This document shows positions 7,883-15,158 of a DNA stretch of 64,000 nucleotides, in pieces. The DNA is taken from assembly GCA_016705005.1 (NCBI GenBank), contig JADIZB010000037.1, positions 62,001-126,000 on the forward strand, in the 5' to 3' direction. Positions within the stretch are counted from its first letter, which is position 1; every line of letters starts with the position of its first letter. The position numbers and the translations under genes are program-made. Below the pieces are notes generated by a model. That model had not been told where the DNA came from and searched no databases. It saw only the letters and a program-made list of their open reading frames with translations. Source of the stretch: Bacteroidales bacterium. Its GTDB lineage: Bacteria; Bacteroidota; Bacteroidia; Bacteroidales; Lentimicrobiaceae.

Positions 7883-9028
7883 TCAGCATCCAATATACCT
7901 CGAAATAACCATCCTCTGTATCTCCGAGGTACCCTCCCCAATCTGAAGCAGGCGCTGGTCACGGTAGAAGCGTTCAATATCATAGTCCTTCATGAGTCCA
8001 TATCCTCCATGGATCTGAACGCCCTCGTCGGCAACTTCACGGGCAATTTCAGAGCAGTAAAGCTTTGACATGGCGGCCTCCTTGGCAAAAGGCAGATGGT
8101 TGTCTTTAAGCCAGCAGGCCTTATAAAGCAGGTTGCGCGCCAGTTCAATCTTCATAGCCATATCGGCCAGCTTAAAGGCAATGGCCTGGAATTTCGAGAT
8201 CGGCTGACCAAACTGTTTGCGCTCCTGTGCATAGGAAAGGGCCAGTTCATAGGCACCCTGGGCACATCCCAATCCCATGGCTGCGATCGACAAGCGGCCT
8301 GAATCAAGGGTCGAAAGCATGATTTTTGAACCGTCTCCGATCTTTCCAAGTACATTTTCTTCCGGCACCCGGCAGTCGTCGAAAAAGAGCTGTGCCGTAT
8401 CTGAAGCACGCCACATCATCTTCCCGTGCATGGTTCTGCGTGTAAATCCCGGGGTGTCCTTGTCAACAAGAATGGTGGTGAATTCTTTTTTCCCGTGTTT
8501 TTCTCCGGTAACTGCCTGAACTGTGGCTCCGATGGAGATATCGGCAGAACCATTGGTAATAAAAATCTTTGAACCATTGATGACCCATTCCCCGTTTTCG
8601 ATGGTAGCACGGGTCTTTGATCCTCTTGAATCAGATCCGGCATCGGGTTCGGTCAGACCGAAAGCCCACAAAGCCTCCCCTGTACATAACTTTGGAAGGT
8701 ATTTCATCTTCTGCTCTTCCGTTCCATAATAATACAAAGGTCCCACCCCCAGCGAGTTATGCGCAGCCAGTGTAGCTGCCTGTGAACCATCAATCCTGGC
8801 CAGTTCCTCAACAGCGATGATGTAGGCCAGGTAGTCCATCCCTTCGCCGCCGTATTTGGTGGGCAGGTAGATGCCAAACAGGCCCAATTCTCCCATCTTC
8901 CGGGTAAGGTCAGTTGAGAATTCAGCTTTTTCATCCAGCTCGCGGGCGATTGGCTTTATTTCACGTTCAGCAAAACTTCTCACAGTTTCGCGAATCATCC
9001 GGTGCTCTTCACTCAGGTTAAAGTCCAT
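7883..9028 (-). CDS. Acyl-CoA dehydrogenase, probable isovaleryl-CoA dehydrogenase
   Basis: This 381-residue FAD enzyme oxidises acyl-CoA to 2-enoyl-CoA and passes electrons to ETF. Visible landmarks are AFGLTEPDAGSDSRG, ITNGSADISIG, QERKQFGQPISKFQAIAFKLADMA, GVQIHGGYGLMKDYDIERFYRD and GEGTSEIQRMVI. I chose the start MDFNLSEEHRMI; the frame is open further upstream but only through repeat arm. The operon context predicts isovaleryl-CoA to 3-methylcrotonyl-CoA. However, the glutamate in GEGTSEIQ sits where short- and medium-chain enzymes keep the catalytic base, and the segment LDSGRLSIA lacks the glutamate used by mammalian IVD. It could therefore accept butyryl-, isobutyryl- or 2-methylbutyryl-CoA instead. 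Confidence 0.9.
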   Translation of the reverse strand: MDFNLSEEHRMIRETVRSFAEREIKPIARELDEKAEFSTDLTRKMGELGLFGIYLPTKYGGEGMDYLAYIIAVEELARIDGSQAATLAAHNSLGVGPLYYYGTEEQKMKYLPKLCTGEALWAFGLTEPDAGSDSRGSKTRATIENGEWVINGSKIFITNGSADISIGATVQAVTGEKHGKKEFTTILVDKDTPGFTRRTMHGKMMWRASDTAQLFFDDCRVPEENVLGKIGDGSKIMLSTLDSGRLSIAAMGLGCAQGAYELALSYAQERKQFGQPISKFQAIAFKLADMAMKIELARNLLYKACWLKDNHLPFAKEAAMSKLYCSEIAREVADEGVQIHGGYGLMKDYDIERFYRDQRLLQIGEGTSEIQRMVISRYIGC

Positions 9029-9042
9029 AATTGTTGGTTTTT

Positions 9043-9076
9043 GCCACAAAGGCGCTAAGACACTAAGGTTCACAAA
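9043..9076. repeat. Left inverted arm of GxxExxY cassette
   Basis: This 34-nt arm, beginning GCCACAAAG and containing CTAAGACAC, lies 14 nt upstream of the acyl-CoA dehydrogenase start. Read against the reverse complement of 9536-9569 it matches at 27 of 34 positions, so the two form a long imperfect inverted pair around the GxxExxY gene. Confidence 0.88.
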
Positions 9077-9108
9077 ATTTTCAAACAATTTAATATCAAT
9101 CTGATTCC

Positions 9109-9504
9109 TTATCTGATAAATCTTTTTATTCCGTCTTTTATTAATGGAACATTAAAATTTATCAGATACCCCAAACGCTTATTGGTCAACTTTAAATGAC
9201 TGAGAATTTGTGCTGTCCATACCGGATTTACCACTTCAACTGCTTTGAGTTCACAAATTACCAGATCATTAATAAGAATATCCAATCGCAATCCCTCTTC
9301 AAAAACAAGTCCGTCAAAGACAATGGGAACATCTAGCTGACGTTTCACGTCAAAACCTGCCTTTATGAGAGTGTGTGACAGGCATGATTCATAAACTTTT
9401 TCAAGTAGACCTGGCCCTAATTCAGAATGCACTTTGTAGGCAGCGTCAACCAATGCTTTGCCTATTCTTTCTTCCTCATTTGAAAGATCAGGAAAATTCT
9501 TCAT
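9109..9504 (-). CDS. GxxExxY protein (PD-(D/E)XK nuclease-like), cassette 2
   Basis: This 131-residue protein has the signature GPGLLEKVYE (G-x-x-E-x-x-Y, residues ~30-40) that names the family. A PD-(D/E)XK-like core follows: LRLDILINDLVICELKAVE has the spaced Asp and the E-x-K pair of the nuclease superfamily. Residues QILSHLKLTNKRLGYLINFN are also typical. Enzymatic activity for this family is inferred, not established. The gene is in operon orientation between MCC-alpha and the acyl-CoA dehydrogenase, flanked by 34-nt inverted arms. Like the four-helix-bundle genes nearby, it has no obvious metabolic link to leucine degradation. Confidence 0.9.
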   Translation of the reverse strand: MKNFPDLSNEEERIGKALVDAAYKVHSELGPGLLEKVYESCLSHTLIKAGFDVKRQLDVPIVFDGLVFEEGLRLDILINDLVICELKAVEVVNPVWTAQILSHLKLTNKRLGYLINFNVPLIKDGIKRFIR

Positions 9505-9535
9505 GTAATTTTTCTATTGAAGGCTTTAAAAATTC

Positions 9536-9569
9536 TCTGTGTAACTTTGTGACTTAGGGTCTTTGTGGC
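9536..9569. repeat. Right inverted arm of GxxExxY cassette
   Basis: On the minus strand it reads GCCACAAAGACCCTAAG and onward, starting 5 nt after the stop codon of the biotin-carboxylase gene. It is the inverted partner of 9043-9076. Confidence 0.88.
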
Positions 9570-9574
9570 ATTTA

Positions 9575-11566
9575 TCACTCTCCGATATGCACCAGCCGGG
9601 CGCTGCCGTCGACCATGTCGCCTTCTTTGACCAGCAGTTTATCAACCACACCATCTTCAGGACACAGGATATTATTCTCCATCTTCATGGCTTCCACCAC
9701 CATCAGTACCTGACCTTTCTTCACTTCATCACCTTCCGACACGTTGATTTTGAGTACCCTGCCCGGCATTGGAGAAACAATATTACCGGGGTCAATGTTC
9801 ATGTTTCCTGCTTCCGCAAAACTTACATTTTCCGGACCTGGCATGTCGGGGCGTTCCACGATGAATTCGAACCCCTTACAGGTTACCACGAACCGGCCTT
9901 TGCTGTCCTGACCGATGAAAACGGTATGACTTGCCCCATCGAGCCAGAGTCTTGACTGATGATGACCAGGGTCCCGAAGCAGAAACGCCTCACCTGTTCT
10001 TCCGGATAAGCGGAATTCCAGACCATCTTCCATCATGCGGACGATTGTAAAATCCTGTTTTTCTCCGTCAAGCAGTACTTTTGGCTCCGGCAGATGGCGC
10101 CAGTAGCCGATGGCCTGCCAGATGTTCCCCGCTTCACTTCTGTTTACCGATAAACTGAAAAGTGTTCCGGATAATATAGGGATTTCACGAGGAATTGCAG
10201 ATTTCAGCTGGTTGGTATACCCGACGAGTTCTTCAAGATGATTGTCAATATATCGGGTAGTAATAATGTTGCCGGAAAATGAAGGATGTTGCATGATACC
10301 GGCGAGGAAGCTGATGTTGGTGTGGATTCCCTGTACCACCCAGTTTTCCAGTGCACCAATCATTCTCATGCGGGCTTCCTCCCGGTTTTCGCCCCGGGTA
10401 ATCAGTTTTCCGATCATGGGATCAAAAAAGGAGTGAATGAGTCCATCATGATCAATTTCCATACTGTCGACGCGGATATGCTGCCCGGCCGGTTCATGAT
10501 ACAGGCTGATGTGCCCGGGTGAAGGCATGAAATTGTTTGAAGGGTCCTCGGCATAGATACGGCATTCGATGGCATGTCCGGTTTGCTGTATCTGTTCCTG
10601 AGTCATTCGCAGTGGTTCGCCCGTGGCAATCCTTAACTGCTCTTCAACCAGGTCAAACCCGGTGGTCATTTCAGTTACCGGGTGTTCCACCTGGATACGG
10701 GTATTCATCTCAAGGAAATAATAATTCAGATCACTGTCGACAAGGAATTCGATGGTGCCGGCACTGTAATATCCGATCGAAGAAGCCAGTGTTACAGCCG
10801 ATTCACACATCTTCAGTCTGACTTCTGTCGTCAGGGTTGGCGAAGGTGCTTCTTCAATAATCTTCTGGTGGCGGCGCTGCGCTGAGCACTCCCTTTCGAA
10901 GAGGTGAACCATATTTCCATGTTTGTCGCCCAGAACCTGCACTTCAATGTGCCTGGGATTTTCAACAAACCTTTCAATATAGATGGTCCCATCGCTGAAA
11001 TAGTTCAGCGCCTCCCGGGAAGTGTTTTCCAGTGCCTGGCCAAGTTCTTCACGGGTCCTGACAATACGCATACCTTTACCACCACCCCCGGCAGCAGCTT
11101 TAATCAGCATCGGGAATCCGACACTGCCATGGTTTTTCAGCAGTTCTTCCGGTGAACCGGTAATGCCAGGGGTAACCGGAACACCCAGTCTGACAGCAAC
11201 TTCGCGGGCAGCAATCTTATTACCCATGGCCCGCACCGAATCAGCCGAAGGGCCCACGAAAATGATTCCTTCCCGTTCACAGGCTTCTGAAAACAGCGGA
11301 TTTTCCGAAAGAAAACCATAGCCGGGGTGGATGGCAGTGGCTCCGGTTTTCTTAGCTGCCGCGACGATGGCTTCAATGTTAAGATAGGTTTCAGCAAGAC
11401 TTTCACCCGTTAGTAAAACAGATTCATCAGCATTCAGAACATGCTTTGATTCAGCATCGTATTTCGAATAAACAGCAACGGTGCTGATTCCCATTTTCCG
11501 GGCTGTGCGCTGAATTCTTAAAGCGATTTCGCCACGGTTGGCTATGAGGAGTTTTAATGTTTTCAT
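9575..11566 (-). CDS. Methylcrotonyl-CoA carboxylase alpha subunit (biotin carboxylase/BCCP)
   Basis: This 663-residue subunit carries the biotin carboxylase and biotin carrier domains of an acyl-CoA carboxylase. Residues 1-450 hold the biotin carboxylase: LIANRGEIALRI, the ATP-grasp glycine loop AAAGGGGKGMRIV, YIERFVENPRHIEVQVLGD, FLEMNTRIQVEHPVTE. The C-terminal lipoyl-like domain has VVEAMKMENN, with the biotinylated lysine at about residue 628. Together with the beta subunit it carboxylates 3-methylcrotonyl-CoA to 3-methylglutaconyl-CoA using ATP and bicarbonate. Propionyl- or geranyl-CoA carboxylase would look similar, but the neighbours point to leucine degradation. Confidence 0.92.
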   Translation of the reverse strand: MKTLKLLIANRGEIALRIQRTARKMGISTVAVYSKYDAESKHVLNADESVLLTGESLAETYLNIEAIVAAAKKTGATAIHPGYGFLSENPLFSEACEREGIIFVGPSADSVRAMGNKIAAREVAVRLGVPVTPGITGSPEELLKNHGSVGFPMLIKAAAGGGGKGMRIVRTREELGQALENTSREALNYFSDGTIYIERFVENPRHIEVQVLGDKHGNMVHLFERECSAQRRHQKIIEEAPSPTLTTEVRLKMCESAVTLASSIGYYSAGTIEFLVDSDLNYYFLEMNTRIQVEHPVTEMTTGFDLVEEQLRIATGEPLRMTQEQIQQTGHAIECRIYAEDPSNNFMPSPGHISLYHEPAGQHIRVDSMEIDHDGLIHSFFDPMIGKLITRGENREEARMRMIGALENWVVQGIHTNISFLAGIMQHPSFSGNIITTRYIDNHLEELVGYTNQLKSAIPREIPILSGTLFSLSVNRSEAGNIWQAIGYWRHLPEPKVLLDGEKQDFTIVRMMEDGLEFRLSGRTGEAFLLRDPGHHQSRLWLDGASHTVFIGQDSKGRFVVTCKGFEFIVERPDMPGPENVSFAEAGNMNIDPGNIVSPMPGRVLKINVSEGDEVKKGQVLMVVEAMKMENNILCPEDGVVDKLLVKEGDMVDGSARLVHIGE

Positions 11567-11582
11567 TTCTTAAATTGCAAAA

Positions 11583-11608
11583 ATTTCTAATTTCTAATTT
11601 CTAAAATC
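11583..11608. repeat. Left inverted arm of cassette 3 (TTTCTAA family)
   Basis: About three period-7 TTTCTAA units on the plus strand lie ~17 nt upstream of the MCC-alpha start codon and just after the four-helix-bundle stop codon. They pair as an inverted repeat with 12021-12042. The same family occurs at ~30276-30290. Confidence 0.75.
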
Positions 11609-11610
11609 TA

Positions 11611-11964
11611 TTAATCAATATGAGTATTGTGATTGATTGCATTGAAGATCAGATTTAATTCATGAGCTTCTTGCTGAAGTATCTCAACTTCTGTTGATTT
11701 CTCCGGAATTGCAGTCTTTATCATTCTCAGGAAAAATCCAGCCTCTTTAGATTCTTTTCTGCATATTCCAATCTTATGTTTAAAATCCTTTTTGCTTTCA
11801 GCATTATCTGCTTCTGTATAATTGGCTCCAATGCTGGTACCAGACTTTACCAATTGATTGATCAGGGGAACAGTAATAACTGTTTTTGGCAACGAAAGGC
11901 AGAATGTGATAATACTTTCTCCGAAAACGGCTGTCCGCTCAAGTAAATCGTATTTTGAATTCAT
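11611..11964 (-). CDS. Four-helix-bundle protein, second subtype, cassette 3
   Basis: This 117-residue protein belongs to the other recognisable branch of the four-helix-bundle/IVS family. Its landmarks are YDLLERTAVFGESIITF, TVPLINQLVKSGTSIGANYTEA, KKDFKHKIGICRKESKEAGFFLRM and a C-terminal helix ending EAHELNLIFNAI. It has no signal peptide, membrane segment or catalytic motif. It lies in operon orientation between the enoyl-CoA hydratase and MCC-alpha genes and is bounded by inverted TTTCTAA-type arms. It is clearly diverged from the proteins of cassettes 1 and 4, so the three copies did not arise by recent duplication within the operon. Confidence 0.88.
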   Translation of the reverse strand: MNSKYDLLERTAVFGESIITFCLSLPKTVITVPLINQLVKSGTSIGANYTEADNAESKKDFKHKIGICRKESKEAGFFLRMIKTAIPEKSTEVEILQQEAHELNLIFNAINHNTHID

Positions 11965-12020
11965 AATTAAAAAATTTTCTTTGCCATTAAGCTAATTTAA
12001 TTACTAGGAGTACTTTAGGC

Positions 12021-12042
12021 ATTAGAAATTAAAAATTAGATA
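12021..12042. repeat. Right inverted arm of cassette 3 (TTTCTAA family)
   Basis: On the minus strand, TAATTTTTAATTTCTAAT overlaps the TAA stop codon of the enoyl-CoA hydratase, so the repeat contributes the stop codon itself. It is the inverted partner of 11583-11608. Confidence 0.72.
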
Positions 12043-12827
12043 TTCCATCTGGGTTTCCGTTTTTCGAGAAAGGCCGCCATCCCTTCCTGTCCCTCTTCCG
12101 AGGCACGGATTTCGGCAATCATTTTCGCAGTATACCCGAGGGCTTCTTCCAGTGTGATTTTGTTGGAGACCTGGTCAATCAGGGTCTTGCATTGGGTCAT
12201 GGCTTTGGGGCCGCTGCTCATCAGCAGGGCGATAAGATCACTGAGGTAAGCATCAAGTTCAGCCGCCGGCAATGATTTGTTCACCAGCCGGAAGTGTTCG
12301 GCTTCCTTTCCGTTAATGCGCCGCCCGGTCAGCATCAGTTCCCTTGCTCCGTATTCACCCACCCGTTTAATCACATAGGGTGAAATACAGGCCGGAACGA
12401 TACCGATTTTAACTTCTGAAAGTGAAAAAACAGTTTCATCATCGCAAACAGCCATATCACAGGCTGAAAGCAATCCGTTGGCTCCTCCGATTGCTGCCCC
12501 GTGAACCACTGCAATGGTTGGTTTCGGACAGTTGTAAATGGTATAGAAACAGTCTGAAAGTTGCAGACTCTCCTTGTAGTTCTGCTCATAGCTGTATGTT
12601 GCCACATCGCGCATCCAGTTCAGGTCGGCGCCGGCGCAGAAGGATTTTCCACGGCCACGCAGCACTATCACCCGAACTTCATCCAGCGAAGAAACTACAT
12701 TAAAAGCTTTGATGAGTTCGCCAATCATCACTTCGTTGAAGGCGTTGCGGATATCCGGTCTGTTTAACCAGAGGGTGGCTATCTGGTTCGTGATTTGGAT
12801 TTCTAAGGTGTTGAATTTTGTGTTCAT
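12036..12827 (-). CDS. Methylglutaconyl-CoA hydratase (enoyl-CoA hydratase family)
   Basis: This 263-residue crotonase-fold enzyme hydrates 3-methylglutaconyl-CoA to HMG-CoA. The segment SFCAGADLNWMRD (residues ~62-74) is the oxyanion-hole region, and the ADLNWM variant is typical of methylglutaconyl-CoA hydratases. GAAIGGANGLLSACDMAV and FSLSEVKIGIVPACISPYV with the catalytic glutamate region complete the active site. Length is normal. It lies between MCC-beta and MCC-alpha in the leucine operon, which supports the specific substrate. Confidence 0.9.
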   Translation of the reverse strand: MNTKFNTLEIQITNQIATLWLNRPDIRNAFNEVMIGELIKAFNVVSSLDEVRVIVLRGRGKSFCAGADLNWMRDVATYSYEQNYKESLQLSDCFYTIYNCPKPTIAVVHGAAIGGANGLLSACDMAVCDDETVFSLSEVKIGIVPACISPYVIKRVGEYGARELMLTGRRINGKEAEHFRLVNKSLPAAELDAYLSDLIALLMSSGPKAMTQCKTLIDQVSNKITLEEALGYTAKMIAEIRASEEGQEGMAAFLEKRKPRWNI

Positions 12828-12846
12828 GATTTGTTTTTTTTCGTGT

Positions 12847-12916
12847 GAAGTCGGAAGTCAGAAGTCGGAAGTCAGAAGTCAGAAGTCGGAAGGAAGTAAG
12901 AGGTCGGAAGTCGGAA
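12847..12916. repeat. Left inverted arm of cassette 4 (GAAGTCG family)
   Basis: About nine period-7 units GAAGTCG/GAAGTCA on the plus strand fill the space between the hydratase start codon (19 nt away) and the end of the four-helix-bundle gene. It is the inverted partner of 13367-13405. Confidence 0.88.
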
Positions 12917-12933
12917 TTTTGTTGGCAGTCTGA

Positions 12934-13314
12934 CTAATTGTTATCTTTCCAGACTTCGTGTAATCTCCATATTTTACCACCTAAATTATCGTATTCATTG
13001 AACAATTCTTCAAAATCAACGGATTGAAGGTATTCACAATCTCTTGAAAACATCAGCCATGATTTTGTTTCCTCAAGTGATCCCAAAGAATCCACTAGAT
13101 GTTTTTTAAAATGCAATGGGTATATCCTCTTACCCCATCCTTCAGCAATATTTGCTGCAACAGATCGGGACGATCGTCGGATCTGATCAGTTAATGAATA
13201 ACGTTCTTCTACAGGGAACTTTTTTGATAAAAAGAAAATTTTCATTGCAAGATTATGACTTGATTTATAAACTTCCAAATCTGTAAAAGTTTTAATTGGA
13301 GCACGATCTGACAT
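12934..13314 (-). CDS. Four-helix-bundle protein (23S rRNA intervening-sequence family), cassette 4
   Basis: This 126-residue protein is related to that of cassette 1. It has FTDLEVYKSSHNLAMKIFFL, FPVEERYSLTDQIRRSSRSV, AANIAEGWGKR and SLGSLEETKSWLMFSRDCEYL. I chose the ATG at 13314 (MSDRAPIKTF); the frame is open to 13425, but the extra 37 residues would translate the repeat arm as RRSEVRGQRSEVR, so the long start is unlikely. The gene is in operon orientation between MCC-beta and the hydratase. It encodes a probable nucleic-acid-binding helical bundle of unknown function. Confidence 0.88.
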   Translation of the reverse strand: MSDRAPIKTFTDLEVYKSSHNLAMKIFFLSKKFPVEERYSLTDQIRRSSRSVAANIAEGWGKRIYPLHFKKHLVDSLGSLEETKSWLMFSRDCEYLQSVDFEELFNEYDNLGGKIWRLHEVWKDNN

Positions 13315-13366
13315 AACAATAGAATTTTTAGGAGTAATAAACTGACTATTTGAAATAATATCATAT

Positions 13367-13405
13367 CTGACTTCCGACCTCTGACCTCTGACTTCTGACC
13401 TCCGA
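13367..13405. repeat. Right inverted arm of cassette 4 (GAAGTCG family)
   Basis: On the minus strand, GGAGGTCAGAAGTCAGAG and further GGTCGGAAGTCAG units begin one base after the TAA stop codon of MCC-beta. It is the inverted partner of 12847-12916. Confidence 0.88.
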
Positions 13406-15013
13406 TTACATTCTGAAAACCCCAAACCTCGTCTGTTCCCAATGCTTATTCATCGAAGCCGAAATGCCCATGGCCAGAATCTTCCTGGTATCTACAGGGT
13501 CTATGATACCATCATCCCACAATCGCGCAGTGCTATAGTATGCCGAGCCTTCTTCCTCGTACTTTTTCAGGATGGATTGTCGCAGGGCTTCGCGTTCATC
13601 ATCGGGCAGGGTTCTGCCTTTTGCTTTCAGTTGTTCTTCCTTTACTGTGATCAGCACCCCGGCAGCCTGTTCGCCGCCCATCACCGATATTTTGGCATTC
13701 GGCCACATAAACAATAGTCGTGGTTCATAAGCCCGGCCAGCCATGGCATAATTTCCGGCACCAAAAGAGCCTCCGAAAACCACGGTAAACTTCGGCACCC
13801 GGGCGTTGGCCACGGCATGCACCAGTTTGGCTCCGTCACGGGCAATGCCCCGGCGTTCGTATTCACGGCCTACGATAAAACCAGTAATGTTCTGTAAAAA
13901 CAGGATGGGAACATTGCGCGAAGTACACAGTTCAATAAAATGAGCCCCTTTCAGCGCTGTTTCTCCGAAAAGTACCCCATTGTTGGCCAGTATCCCAACC
14001 GGGAAACCCATAATATGGGCGAAACCGGTGGTAAGGGTAGGAGCGTAGCGTGCTTTGAATTCATGGAAACGGCTTCCATCCACAATCCTTGCGATGATTT
14101 CTTTGGAGTCAACCGGTTTGCGCAGATCGAGCGGGGCAATGCCATATAGTTCTTCAGGATTGTAAAATGGCTCTTCAATGGGTTGAAGGTCGAGCGGTTG
14201 TCGGCTGGCTGGTTTCAGTGTGCGGAAGATATCGCGGCAGATTCGGATGGCATGCTCATCGTTCTCGGCGAGATGGTCGGCAACCCCTGAAATACTGGTA
14301 TGTACATCGGCACCTCCCAGCTCTTCAGCGGTCACTTCTTCTCCGGTAGCGGCTTTTACCAATGGTGGGCCTCCGATAAAAATGGTACCCTGATTGCGGA
14401 CGATGATGGTTTCGTCGCTCATGGCCGGCACATAAGCGCCACCGGCTGTGCAGCTACCCATCACTATGGCAATCTGCGGAATGCCTTCGGCCGACATGCG
14501 TGCCTGGTTGAAGAAAAAGCGGCCGAAATCGTATTTATCCGGAAAAACCTTAGCCTGCTCCGGCAGAAAAACACCTCCCGAGTCCACCATATACACACAG
14601 GGCAGGTGATTTTCCATGGCAATTTCCTGCGCCCTTACATGCTTTTTAATGGTTTCTTCCACATAGGTTCCGCCTTTCACAGTAGCATCGTTGGCCACGA
14701 TCATGGTTTCACGGCCGTGGATCACGCCAATGCCTGTGACTATGCCTGCCGAAGGAAATTCATCGTTGTGAATGCCATTGGCGGCCATCGCCGATAGCTC
14801 CAGGAAAGGGGTATTGGGATCCACCAGCAGATCAATCCGCTCTCGGGCAAGCAGTTTGCCACGTTCCTTATGTTTTTGAACAGCAGCCTCCGGGGCTCCG
14901 TGGATGGTTTCTGACAAACGTTTGCGAAACTGCACCAGAAGAAGCTGATAGGCTTCATAATTCAGCCGGTACTCCGCTGAATTTGTGTCGGTTTTTGATT
15001 CGATGCGGTACAA
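13406..15013 (-). CDS. Methylcrotonyl-CoA carboxylase beta subunit (carboxyltransferase)
   Basis: This 535-residue carboxyltransferase transfers CO2 from biotin to 3-methylcrotonyl-CoA. MCC-beta hallmarks are YMVDSGGVFLPEQAKVFPD, GSCTAGGAYVPAMSDE, ILANNGVLFGETALKGAHFI, FLQNITGFIVG and the C-terminal MGGEQAAGVL. It is the first gene of the five-gene catabolic operon. The frame opens with TTG (coding MYRIES), and no in-frame ATG gives a full-length enzyme, so a TTG start is likely. A short-period repeat arm begins one base after the stop codon. Confidence 0.93.
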   Translation of the reverse strand: MYRIESKTDTNSAEYRLNYEAYQLLLVQFRKRLSETIHGAPEAAVQKHKERGKLLARERIDLLVDPNTPFLELSAMAANGIHNDEFPSAGIVTGIGVIHGRETMIVANDATVKGGTYVEETIKKHVRAQEIAMENHLPCVYMVDSGGVFLPEQAKVFPDKYDFGRFFFNQARMSAEGIPQIAIVMGSCTAGGAYVPAMSDETIIVRNQGTIFIGGPPLVKAATGEEVTAEELGGADVHTSISGVADHLAENDEHAIRICRDIFRTLKPASRQPLDLQPIEEPFYNPEELYGIAPLDLRKPVDSKEIIARIVDGSRFHEFKARYAPTLTTGFAHIMGFPVGILANNGVLFGETALKGAHFIELCTSRNVPILFLQNITGFIVGREYERRGIARDGAKLVHAVANARVPKFTVVFGGSFGAGNYAMAGRAYEPRLLFMWPNAKISVMGGEQAAGVLITVKEEQLKAKGRTLPDDEREALRQSILKKYEEEGSAYYSTARLWDDGIIDPVDTRKILAMGISASMNKHWEQTRFGVFRM

Positions 15014-15158
15014 GGCAGCTATTTTTTAAATAAATTGATGAAAACTGAAGCAGAAGTAAATATATGGAATTTATATTACATAGTTAACTTTATTGATATG
15101 ACAGGCTTTATAAAGAAGTTCCGGCAATTCATCGCTGATATAAGAGATCAGGCCAATA

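Noticed and set aside
7419..13314. Diversity-generating retroelement, because the four-helix-bundle fold resembles Avd
   Set aside because: No reverse transcriptase, template repeat or variable repeat was found in the window.
12841..13405. CRISPR array suggested by the regular short repeats
   Set aside because: Units are 7 nt with no unique spacers, arms are inverted, and no cas genes are in the window.
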